Translations under genes and position numbers: made by a program
Origin: Ectocarpus siliculosus
Lineage: Eukaryota; Sar; Phaeophyceae; Ectocarpales; Ectocarpaceae
Reading direction: 5' to 3'
DNA: 21,748 nt
Assembly: GCA_000310025.1 (NCBI GenBank)
Contig: FN649727.1
Location: 465,452-487,199 of the forward strand
Shown here: in pieces, positions 1-12,000 of the stretch
How positions within the stretch are numbered: the stretch's first letter is position 1
Layout of the letters: the number at the start of each line of letters is the position of its first letter
Notes under the pieces: model-generated
The model's database searches: none
What the model saw: the letters and a program-made list of their open reading frames with translations, nothing else
What the model was told of the DNA's origin: nothing

Positions 1-49
1 GGTAGGGCTTCGGCATACCGCCATCGATGCTGCTGCCGCCGCTACCGGG
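1..49 (-). CDS. Exon 24 (partial): continuation beyond window
   Basis: A CTGCAG acceptor at 50-51 opens a frame [16 protein letters not shown] that continues in phase 0 from exon 23 without a stop to the window edge. It is short and low in information, so it is only a candidate. Confidence 0.45.
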
Positions 50-3000
50 CTGCAGAACGAAGGGGGGGGGGGGGGGGGGGGGGCAGCGAGTGCGACCATG
101 AATAAAGGGGCTGCTTGATGTACTCGAACTATTTAGTTATGATACACGGGGTCTCAATGGGTGGGTGTTGTGTAGGTACTGACTGTAGGGTCCCCCGTCC
201 CTGGTGCATGAATGAGCCTCCTGTTTTCTCTGTCTGTCTTCAATCTACTCATAAACAGGAGAAGGCTACCGGAGAGCACCCAGGAAAAAAACAGGCTGTA
301 TCGCTTCCGCGCGAGACCTCACCGCGTCCGGCAAGTTAACGCAAGCAAGAAAAAACGGCAAGATTGTTGCACCAAGTCGCTCTTGCCCCGACCTGCACCA
401 AGACACTGCTGTTTTGGACCTCGTCAAGCGATTCTATCCATCACTTACTGTGCAAACGTTCTTCGTTTCTCCAGGTGCGGAGAAGACCCCACCAAGACCA
501 ACCGCACTGAAAACCCCTCCGACGTAACCACAGAACAACTTACCGTTGAACCTATCAACCCCCCAACACATGTTCTTGACATCTGTGCACACCTTCCTCC
601 CCTCACCCCCCCGCCTCCCGTTCCCCGGAGCCCCCCACCTACCTTCCTGGCCCGCTTCCCCAAGACACTCCCGTGCACGCCCCCCCCGAACAACCCGCCG
701 GACTTCCCATCCAGCTGCCGGAGATCCGCCTCCCTCAGCCCCCGCGAGCGGGACGGGTTTTTGTCCCCGCTCCCTACCTTCCTCTTCCCGCCGCCGCCGC
801 CGCCGCCGCCGCCGCTCCTACCGCTGCTGCTAGCCGTCGGTGAGCCGAACCGACCGGCGACTGCAAGGGCGTTCGCTATCGCCGTCGCCGCCGCTGTTGT
901 TGCCGCTGGTGCGGTGGCGTGGCCGGCTGACGGAGACAAAGGCGGGCTTTCTCTCCCCCCCCCCGAGAGCGTTGTGCTGGGAGAGGATGGGGTTGCGATA
1001 AGCGCGTCTAGCTCTGCGTCCGTGAGATCGCCGTCCTCCTGAGGGGGAAGGGAAAAGGCGGGGGAGGTATAAGGGACAGGAAGCGAGTGGGGTAAAAGGG
1101 AAAGGAGCGAGGGAGAGGGAGGTAAAAGGGAAAGGAAGCGAGTCGGGTGTGAAGGAAAAGAAGCGAGTGGTGAATAAGGGAAAATACGCGAGTCGGGTAT
1201 GAAGGAAAATAAGCGAGTGCGGAAAAGGGAAAAGAAGCCAGGGAGGTACAAACAAGGAGAGGAAGCGCAGGTTCGCAGGTATGCGGGAGAGGAAGCGTGA
1301 GGTGAGGGTGAGATTCAAAATATGCGAGGGATCCGAATCGCACACGCAGGAACTGCACGGAGGTGTTCAGCGCCAACACTTAGCAGACTGTTGTCCATGT
1401 TCTCCAACTCACACTCTCATAGGTCTACAGTATCTCCAAAAATAGAAGAAAAATAAGCCTCGATGCTTGACTGAAGCGCAGTCATGCCTTGGCGCACCTT
1501 TTGCAACAAACGAATCACAGCGATAGCAGTCCATCGCGCGGACACAACGTCGCCGCCACACCACAACAATAACAAGTCTCTTCAAAGAGGCGACGTTATT
1601 TGTACCTGGGGTTCGACCACGGCACGCGCCCCCTCATGGATGAGCGATGCCAGCTCTCCCTTGGACATGGAGTCTTCCTCCCCCCCAACCGCCAACGCCT
1701 CCTGCGCGTCTTTCTCATCCCTGTGGTCGCGGCCCCTGTGTCCCTTGGCAGAGTCTGGCGAGCCCCACTCATCCACGTCCTGTTGTTGTTGTTGTTGTTG
1801 GCATTGTTGTGGTAGTGGTTGTTGTTGTTACAGTTGTAGTTGTGTTTGCCTTCACAGCAAAACACAACTAACTTTCCATTGCACCATACCAGCCAACCAC
1901 AAACAGCACCCATTAAACACTCACCATTTTTGCGCAGTCATAATGTCGTCTTCTTTCCGCGACTATCCTCTCTTCCACGGAACGCCTACACAACAGGCGG
2001 AAAACCTTCACCGGCTTGGACTGGCCGATTCGGTGCACCCGTTCTATCGCTTGCAGGTCCACCTTTGATGTGCGGAAAGGGGGGGGGGGGAGTTAGGGAT
2101 CATTGTGCCGGTTTTCCCCAAACGTGGTCCAACATTTGACGGTTTATCGCTTGCTATCGGTTTTCCCTGGACAGCAAGCAGTACCGCAGCAGCCCCAGTA
2201 CGGCTTTCCAGGTGTGGTCGGTCTGGATTAACTCCCCGGATCACCCATCCCTCCAAAATTGCCTACTTGTACATAAATACCTTGGGTTGCATAAAATACC
2301 ACACACCCCGGACCGATTTTCAAAGCCCGGTTAATCTGCACAGGACAAACACCGACGGTGCCCCAAATGGCGGCCTTGGAACAGTCTCCTCCAGAGCTTT
2401 CCGGAAAAGTACCGTTTGACTGTGGCTTCCTCCTCCTCCCGGAACACTTGGCCATTGAAATTCGGTCCAGGGTTTGTGAGCCTTACGTCACCTACCGCAC
2501 ACTACGCTGCGCTCAAAACAAAAAAAAACACACACACGTCCTCACACCGGAGGCCCTCACCAACCCACATGCCCACATGCAAACCACACCACGATGCTCT
2601 ACAGCTCCCACGAAACACACGAACACGCCCGTGCTACGCCGAAACTCTCACGAAACACACGCACACGCGAAAGTCCCACAAACAAGGCCGGGACCCACCT
2701 GGGGGTTCCAGTGGCTATCGTACAGGATCACCGTATCCGCGGCGGTGAGATTGAGGCCGCCAGACGCCCCCGTCATCCTAGTCGGCACGAGCAACACCGA
2801 AACCTTCGACTCCGGAGCGTTGAAGCGGCGCGCGTCCAGTCTTGTCTGGGGGCTGCTGGTCGACTCGTCCAGGCGACCGTGCTCATAGCCTCTCGCCAGG
2901 CAGAGGTCCTGTAGGATGTCCAGCATGGACGCGAACTGCGAGAGGATCAAGCAGCGGTGCCCCTTCGCCTGAAAACGAAAAAGAAACAGAACCGGGGGGG

Positions 3001-6000
3001 GTTAAGCGAGGACGGAACGGGGGGGGGGTATACTCATAGCCGTGCATGCCATAGTCGTTGAAGCATAGACCTCGCATTCCTACAAAGCCGGGACGGAGCA
3101 CTGGGGGGGTTACAACATCAAAATCTCAATACTGTCACCAATCCCAACTCCACACCACAAGCGAGAGGATGGAAGGCGTAGGGAGTGCTTCCCGTCGGAG
3201 GCGCGAACAAAATTTGACTCAGGACCTTGCCTGTCATCTACTAGCGAAGAGGGCACGCTGGCCCAGGCACACACCAACATGATCTCCGCAGATCCGTAGC
3301 TAGAGCCGAGATTCCCCAACAAGGGGGGCCGGGTGGGCTAAACATAAAAATATCACCACCAACACCAACAACAAACCGACCTGGAGCCTGGGCAGCATCC
3401 TGTCCAGCAACGCCAGCTTTCCCGAAGCCGCCACCGTGTAATCCACCGTCTGTGACTCCGTCTCCCCAACACTGCGCTCCACGTCCACTAGCATGTGCGG
3501 ATGATTGCACGCCTTGCTGTGAGAGTTAGAGTTGGGTAAAGGTGGCGAGAAAAGGACCGAATCGCGAAAAAACAAGACACAAAAAGAGTGAAATGAAGCC
3601 CGCGGGACAATTCTACGAAATGAAATGTTACATATCCCATCTATTCAGAACAAGTAGTCGTGTGAATGGCATCTTTGCATGCTGTCAGAGGGTGTCACTG
3701 GCAAAAACAGTACCTCCCGCGCTGGCAAAAATTCCCTTCGAAGGTCTCTTCCTCTCTCCTTCTCTCAGTCTCGTATACTCCCGCGAGACAACTTCCACAG
3801 CCAACCTAGAACCGATACGGGCAGCGACAGCAACGATACCGCTATCACCCCCCACTAACCCACCGGAGGTGCACCAACAAGGTCATCAGCTTCTGGTAGT
3901 GCTCGTCCTCCCGCTTGACCACCGCCGCCATCTCATCCTCCCGGCATTCCCCGTTCGCGTCCCCCCTGCCCTCCCCGCAGCTCTCCCCTGCCACCGCACG
4001 ACCCGGGGACATGGGCCCACCGTCCCCCCCTCTTCCTGCTCCAACTCCGTCGTGTTTCTGCCCCTCCACCCTGATAGCATCGGCCAATTTTCGGTCTTGG
4101 ATGACCAGCAGGTGGCGATACACCAGGTGCTGGGCAGGGGTAAGCTTGACCAATATCTTCACCTCTTCTCTCGGCGGCAAGTCCAGCTTGACCTGTCGGG
4201 GGGGGGCGCGAAGAGGTCACGCTTGCCGATTAGCGCGCACCCTACATACCACAACACGTTTGCGGTTTGCTCCCGAAGAGAGTCGCAGTTGGCATTCAGG
4301 AACTCCAAACGCCCGTACGACTTGCTTCCCTACAGAGGTGCCGCTAAATATTGGGCACTCGACATGAAGTTCTCTCAAGAAGACGCTTAAACCTTTTTTC
4401 AATGAGGGCACCCGTTCGCTTCCTACGCCAAAAACCGCGGCAAACAGCAGCCCAAGGCTAAGGGTAGGGCTAGGTAACGGCTACATAGGGTGATTCGCCA
4501 GCAATAGGTTTAGGGTTTCCCCGACAGATCAACGTCCAACACCTCGAAACGTCGACAAAAGAATGGCCATCACGCCCTTTCTTCTCGACTTCGACGGTGG
4601 TGCATCAAAATACACAAGTCACCGCCGGACCTGTGTCTGCTTCTAGTCTCTGCCCTTCGCCAGCTGCCTGCACCCCAACGCTAACCACACTCTCTCCTCT
4701 CGCACACCGAAAAATTAATCAGCGCAAATCACTATTGTACCGAAGGGAAGACAGGACAACTTCTGTGCAGCTATAAACCGGAGCGCTCCTTCGTAGCAAC
4801 GACGAGAGACAACAAGAAAGCAAGAGGGTCGGGAGGTATTTGGCTTGCCTGCGCCTTTGCTCTCCGGAGCATGAACACCGAGAGAAGGTCGTTCGCCTGG
4901 TCGACCCTTCGAGGATAGCAAGCCCCCGTTGCCGCGTCGACTCCGTCTTCGAACCTTTGGGCGATCACAATCAAAGCGGGCGAAAGCACGCGCAACAAAG
5001 GGAATCAAGACACTCGGAGATGTCGGAGGTGTCGCAACGCGGCTGCAGTAAAACGCGACAAAAAAAAACGCCGTACTGACTGACTGCTGGCTGGCAACAG
5101 CGCGCTCTCGGTACCGGTTACGTCACCGATGCTGTGGTGGTGTCAGCCTGGTGGGTGGCGCAGCAGTAGCCACGGCCGGAGCCTAAAGACATAGCCCACA
5201 GGTGGCGACGAAAAACCGCGCAAGAACAAAATAATTTTTTTCTTTTTGCAAAAACTCTGAACTGAACGCACTGCTATAAAATGCAGGGGCGAGAAACGCA
5301 TCACTACGCGGAGACGCCGGCAGCGGCGATACAGCGGCCACGTCCACGCCTCCTCACACACGCATACAAAAACCCTGCTGCCTGTCTGCACGCACACATA
5401 CCTCTCCGCGGTGTCCTCGGGGAAGACGTCTGGCACGAGGAAGTGCAGCACCGCCCAGAGCTCGCGAAGGTCGTTCATGCCACCGTCGGTCCTCGGAGGC
5501 ATGCCCGTGAGAAGCACCCGGCACATCGTATTCACCTGCAGGGTTAGGGTCAGGGTTATGGTAATGGTAATGGTAATGGTAATGGTTAGGGTCATGGTTA
5601 GGGTCATGGTTAGGGTTAGGGTTAGGGTTAGGGTTGGGGTTTTAGAGGGAGGATCACCATCACGGGAACAAAAACAAAACCGGACGGCGCTCGTTCACGA
5701 ACATGAGATACTGCTGTACCTGCTGGCTGTCGGTGCAAGCAGCTAAGTTTCGTGGGGACGAGCCCACTTCTGCAATGGGCCGTGCCCCGTGCCCACTGCA
5801 GCATGGGGCTGGAGGCTACTCATTGCTGTGACTCGGGCGATTGCCGCTACACGTATGTATGATACATGGGCGCATACATAAAAATTGCTCTTTCGGGCCG
5901 AAATTACTAGCCGTCCAGGTGCGCTCGTGGCGCTCATTTTCAAGACACCGTCCGCTCGTAGTCCGCAAGAAACGAGAGAGTTTGGATAATGCCTGGCTGC

Positions 6001-9000
6001 CTGGGGCCTTTTTCATGATTATTCACTCAGCGCTGAGAGCGTAAGAGGAGCTCAGCAACGCAGATACCATCGCCGTATGTCTCCCCACCCCCCCCGAAAC
6101 AATATGCATATTTCTCCCTCTCCCCCTCGAAACAACATGCATACAATAATAATAAAAAAAAACGCAATATCTGCCCATACCCTCTTCTTTCGAACATCAT
6201 CTCGTGTTTGCTGTTATTGCTTCAGGCGTTTGGGACATGAGACAAACCTGCTTGAGCTTTTGGCTGAGCTGGGACTTGTCGTTTTTCAGTTGGCGGTGCC
6301 CCTCATCGACGACTACCAGCTGCCACAGCACCGAGCGCTTCTTGAAAAAGCTGCCTTCCGCCGAAAACGTCTCGTGTGTCGTCACCACCACTTCCGACTC
6401 GACCAAGTCCTTCATCTCCGTCTGCCGCGTTACACAGCAGGGTATATGCCAGGGTAACAACCGGTTGGCACAAGCGGCGTGAGGGAGACCGAAATCAAGT
6501 CAACCAAGAACGTCAAAAGCCAGGTGCTTCTCCACATATACGCTGCGTATCAACACCCATCGATACACTGCTTATCTACCGGTTTCTCGCTCCTCGTGAC
6601 GTGGGGTCCACGTCAAAGTAACAAAACATTCGGTCCAGGGGGTATGATACCTCGTTCGACCTACCGATAAGTCTAGAGATCGTCCTAATACAGCAGCAGA
6701 TAGAGCGGTAGGTTTCACCCTTCACAATGTATCGTACCTCCTTGATGCGACTTCTCTCCTCCTTCGACCCGTGGAAGCGTACTGTGCGCAGGCTGGGGCA
6801 GAACTTGTCAATCTCGGACATCCCTGAAACGGCGACACGTGAAAAAAGGTCCTCGGTTGGGAGACGGGCAAACAATTCGCACTGTAGAAGGTGCCGTGCA
6901 ATACACCACCGCATGGCCGGCGTGCCGAGAGGACGCGCACAATAAAGTGGACAGCACTAAAAGTCGACAAACCGCCGAGTAAACACCCCAGGACACCATT
7001 AATCCCCACACCACTTCATAATTCATTTGGACGCTTAGAAAGCACCAAGGGTCGCGTGACGTCGAGGAGGAGTCGAGGTATCAGCGGCGGCAACTTAGTT
7101 CTCTGCGTGTCCAAGACACCGGGGGTTATGACTACCGCGTCCTCGACCCTCCCCTTCGCCGAACAGGCGAAATAGTACTCACAGGTGCCGAGGGCGTCAG
7201 AGGGCACCACGATGAGGAAGGGGCCGCTCACGCGTTCCGTGTCCTCCTGCAACTGCTGCAGGTGGGCGATGAGAGCGATGCCTTGGAGGGTCTTGCCGAG
7301 ACCCGTCTGATCCCCCTGTTGGTGGAGGCACCGAAGGCGAGAGAGGGGGGGGGGGTTCGGCGCCGTTAACCTTTAGCCTGATTCCGATCCAGGTTCGTGC
7401 CCGTTTTAGGGGCACCACACTTTCCAGGAACCCTAATTATGCCGACACATGGGGGAGAAAAAAAAATGTTTCTACACGTCTTCGACAATCCATAGCCTCC
7501 AGCGACCGCGCTCCGTGATCCCGTAGACGAGAGCACGTCGTTGTAGCACAACAGTCGCACCGCATCAATCCGTCAGGATTTCCTTTCTCACCAAGATGAG
7601 GGGCATGCCGTTGTTGTACATGTGCACCATCCAGCTCAGCCCGTCTCTCTGGTAACCTTGGAGAGTTGCCTTGATCGACTCCGGCACGTTGACGGCGGGC
7701 ACCTTGAGGGAAGCCATCGCAGAAAATATTCGATACAAACGCCGGCGACGCTTCGTCATGACGTGGGCCGAGCGTCAACAGGTCGAGGTGCGCAAGCTGA
7801 CGCCGTGCGTAGGCCGTAAGAATGCCCGTCGGCGTGGAAGAAAATCAACCAGAAACGCTTCAGGAACGCACAACATGCAGAGCACCACTCCAACAGCAGG
7901 AAGCACCTACGAGTGAGCTCAAAGAGTCCCTCCAAGCTGCTTTACGGCCCCATGGCTTCGATGGAAGGATCGGCACCGCGACGACAAAAGACAAGAGACA
8001 AAAGACAAACATAACGCACAGACACCACAAACAAGGACGCTCGACAAAATAGAAACGCTTACCCCCTTGAGAACATTCGAGGGGTCGAAATCCTCCGCCG
8101 CCATATCTACGTCTTCATCCTCTGCCTTTCTCTCCGACAGGGGCTCCTCCACATTCATCCCCTCTTCTTTCACCGCCTCCTCCGCTCCAGCTCCGCCCTT
8201 CACCTCCCGCGGTCCCTCCTGCTTACCACCATCTCCGCCCGCTCTTTCACGTCGAAGCTGTTCCTCCTCTCTCCCATCAAACAGCGCCTCCGCCTCCGCC
8301 TCCGCCTCCGCCTCCGCCTCCGCCCCTCCCCCGTTCGCGCTTCGTCGCTCGCTCGTAACGCCACCGCCGTTCTCCCGCCGTGCCAGTGTCACCTCCGTCG
8401 CTGCCCAAGCAGCGTGATGTCGGTCTCGCGCCGTGTCCGGCTCAACGCGAATCTTGTCCGCGTGGCTGTCTGAGCGATGAGCGGGGGCAGGAGCAACGGC
8501 GGCGCCGCCCTCACCCCCGGCCGCCCGCCCCGGCGGCCCCCTGACAGCACCCGAAGACCCACAACTCTCCTTCGCGGCCGCGGGGCCCCTTCCGCCCCTG
8601 CCCGCAAACACTTCCGCTCCCAGCCCCAGCATCGCCGCCGCCGCTACCGCCGCGTCGTTGGCGCCCTCGGCGCCAGCCACCGCGGCGGTGACATCGGCGG
8701 AGCTCACCGACCGGACGTGCATCCGCCCCGCCCCGCCGCCGCCTTCCAGCGGAGGGTCCTTTGCCGGGCAAGACAGGATGTCGATACCCCCGGGGCCCCG
8801 CGGCAGCTGGTGGCTCCTCCTGGGCGGCGACAGCGATGCAGATCGGGGGTGGTGGCGCGACCCGTTGCCCACTCCGCCGCCCCCCCGCCCTGCCCCAGTC
8901 GGCGAGCGCTCCAAGCCGGCTGCCGCCACCGCCGCCGCCGCCACCGCCGCTGCCGCCGACATCGAAGGTCGTTCGGCGGCGTCCCTGCTGCGGCCGTCGC

Positions 9001-12000
9001 TGCCGCTGCTGCCCCCGTGGCTACTAGCTCTAGATGGATCGCCCGCGGCGAGCGCAGCGGTGGCGTCCGCGACGCGTCGTGCAGAGGATGGCGCCTGCCG
9101 GGTGACGACGGGGGCGAGGGAAAGGTTCTTGCGCAGGGTGTCCTTCAGGAGGCGCTTGTAGATGGCCGCGTAGTACGGCGCCGCGCAGAACTCTCGGGTG
9201 ACGTTGTACCGCCGTTGGGTGTGCGGGTTGATGATCTGCGGTGATCAGCAGGCGGTGGGGGGGAGGGTCAGGGATCATCTTCTATGGCCACTAAGGACAG
9301 TATTGGGTGGTCGTGACATGTTTTTTATCCAAAAGACACAACGCCGTACATGATTCCTACCGAACGGAATATCCACGTCGGACGTGATTTATCCCTCAGC
9401 AGCGGTGCACGATGTGTCGTTTCTTTTCGCAGTGCCTCACGGTATCTACAGTGCCTTGTTACTCGCTCTCCGGGTTGAATACCGCTAGTTAGAATCTGTT
9501 GCCCGTGGAAGAACATGGTCTGACCTTGGCCTGCTTGAACAATTCAGCATTGTACCACCCGTTTTTTGAAAAATTCTCTGACTTAAAAATGGTACGGGAG
9601 AGGAGGTACTGGATGGAGTGCAAGAGAGGGCTCAAACTACAACAACAACCTGGATAGTCGCAACATACACACGGCCATCAGCACACAACCAAGAACGTTC
9701 GCTCACGCTGAAGGTCACGAGGTTGTCCACGGGGATGTTGTTGCGCTTCGCGTACGACTGCGTTCGCTTCATGAAGCCGCTCCGGTGCTGAACGAACTCC
9801 CCCGACCTCAGCCTGAGCGCGGTCGTGCGGCCGATGATCCGTGGCACGGGCGGGGGTGGGTAGACCCACCCGTGGGGGCCGAGGACCGGCTCGGGCGGGA
9901 GCGGGGGTGCCAGGCTCTCCCGCTTCTCGAGGTAGTACACGTGGTTGTAGTTGAGGTCCACCTGCAGCTGAGACAGCTGCGAGCGTGCACGAGGACGGGA
10001 GAAAAGAAAGGGGGCTCGCATTGTTGAAAATAAATGAGTGTGTGAGGATGAATTCGGGAGCCGCCTTCGTGTGGCCCGCATATGTCCGGTATGCGGCACT
10101 TGCCAATAACGCACACCATATCCAAGAGCAAAAAAACAAAAAGAGGTACAGCTTTTATTTTTGGTATTTTTTAGGGTTGCTGAGTGATGGTTCAACAGCT
10201 CCGAAGAAGGCCCGCACGTAGCCCCCTCCGGAGCCAAAAAAATACACACGCGGAGACCGGAACGGTTTTTAATGTGAAGACAACAACAACAACACACTCC
10301 AACAATATGAAGCGAAAACCTACCTCTCTCTGCCTCCCGGACCTAAACAACCCCCCCCCCCCCCCCCCCCCTTTTGGGGGGGGGGGGGGGGGGGGGGGTT
10401 TTGTGGGGGTGGGGCTGCGTTGTAAAAAAAGGGCGCCGGTTGGGGGTTTGTGGGGGGGGGGGGGTTTTTGGGTGTGGGGTGGGGGGGTTTAGAAAAGGTG
10501 GTTTTTTTTTGGGGGTGGGGGGGGGGGGGGTGGTTTTTTTTTTTTGGGGGGTTCTGGGTGGGGGGGGGGGGGTTTTGTTGGGGGGGGGGGGGGGATTCAG
10601 TCTGGGTGGGGGGGGGGGGGGTGGTCTGGGGGGGNNNNNNNNNNNNNNNNNNNNNNNNNNNNNNNNNNNNNNNNNNNNNNNNNNNNNNNNNNNNNNNNNN
10701 NNNNNNNNNNNNNNNNNNNNNNNNNNNNNNNNNNNNNNNNNNNNNNNNNNNNNNNNNNNNNNNNNNNNNNNNNNNNNNNNNNNNNNNNNNNNNNNNNNNN
10801 NNNNNNNNNNNNNNNNNNNNNNNNNNNNNNNNNNNNNNNNNNNNNNNNNNNNNNNNNNNNNNNNNNNNNNNNNNNNNNNNNNNNNNNNNNNNNNNNNNNN
10901 NNNNNNNNNNNNNNNNNNNNNNNNNNNNNNNNNNNNNNNNNNNNNNNNNNNNNNNNNNNNNNNNNNNNNNNNNNNNNNNNNNNNNNNNNNNNNNNNNNNN
11001 NNNNNNNNNNNNNNNNNNNNNNNNNNNNNNNNNNNNNNNNNNNNNNNNNNNNNNNNNNNNNNNNNNNNNNNNNNNNNNNNNNNNNNNNNNNNNNNNNNNN
11101 NNNNNNNNNNNNNNNNNNNNNNNNNNNNNNNNNNNNNNNNNNNNNNNNNNNNNNNNNNNNNNNNNNNNNNNNNNNNNNNNNNNNNNNNNNNNNNNNNNNN
11201 NNNNNNNNNNNNNNNNNNNNNNNNNNNNNNNNNNNNNNNNNNNNNNNNNNNNNNNNNNNNNNNNNNNNNNNNNNNNNNNNNNNNNNNNNNNNNNNNNNNN
11301 NNNNNNNNNNNNNNNNNNNNNNNNNNNNNNNNNNNNNNNNNNNNNNNNNNNNNNNNNNNNNNNNNNNNNNNNNNNNNNNNNNNNNNNNNNNNNNNNNNNN
11401 NNNNNNNNNNNNNNNNNNNNNNNNNNNNNNGGAACAATATTTCGTCCTCTGGAGGACGCGTGGTCAATGGTTTAACAGCTATAAGGCATGCAATACACAA
11501 GAGTACCCCTCCCCCCCCCCCGCTGCCTGGGAGTCGCATGGTCATGCTGTTGGCTAGTGGCCGAACTTCATGGAATCACCGCCAACATTCCAACCCCGCT
11601 TTCGTAGCTTCGCTTACGCCAAATCGAACGCCTCGAGCAGTCAGCACCAGCCCCAAACCTGCACACATAACACACACACACGAGGCTGACAGCGGGGAGC
11701 CAGCCCACTGACGAAAAACATGTCGTGTTCGCCTTTTGTTTACTACGCTGTAAGACTTGGGCTTCTTTTCCATTGATCAGTCCACTATAATCGAGCGGTC
11801 GATGCCAAAACAGAGCAACCTATACACACGCACGTACTAGCCTCCCACACGCCCAATCACGGAGCCCCCACAAGCGTTTTCCTATTTTGGCGGCACTATT
11901 TGATACTGACGTCTTTTCACTGGTCAGCCCGTTCGCGCGGTCGATGCCAACCAAATAAACACACACACCACACATAAGCAGGGGGCCCACGACAACTAAA

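Noticed and set aside
212-1042. 276-codon plus-strand frame
   Set aside because: Antisense to exon 23 and intron 23; proline/arginine-rich low complexity caused by GC-rich triplets on the other strand.
3542-4390. 282-codon plus-strand frame
   Set aside because: Overlaps, antisense, the motor exon 4192-3864, whose protein is clearly SNF2; the plus frame has no recognisable motif.
5143-5607. Minus frame with Thr-Leu/Thr-Ile repeats as a protein tail
   Set aside because: The repeats are translated telomere-like DNA upstream of the exon 16 acceptor; only 5535-5402 matches the family.
2699-7702. Assignment of the motor to SHPRH because of the H15 domain
   Set aside because: Motif II is DEGH rather than the SHPRH type, no PHD or RING is visible, and the H15 lies N-terminal to the motor, not inside it.
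8477-9244. 255-codon plus-strand frame
   Set aside because: Antisense shadow of exon 11, with Arg/Pro-rich composition typical of the complement of Ala/Gly coding sequence.
10343-11711. Long frames of 337-445 codons on both strands
   Set aside because: They exist only because N bases do not encode stops; the flanks are homopolymer.
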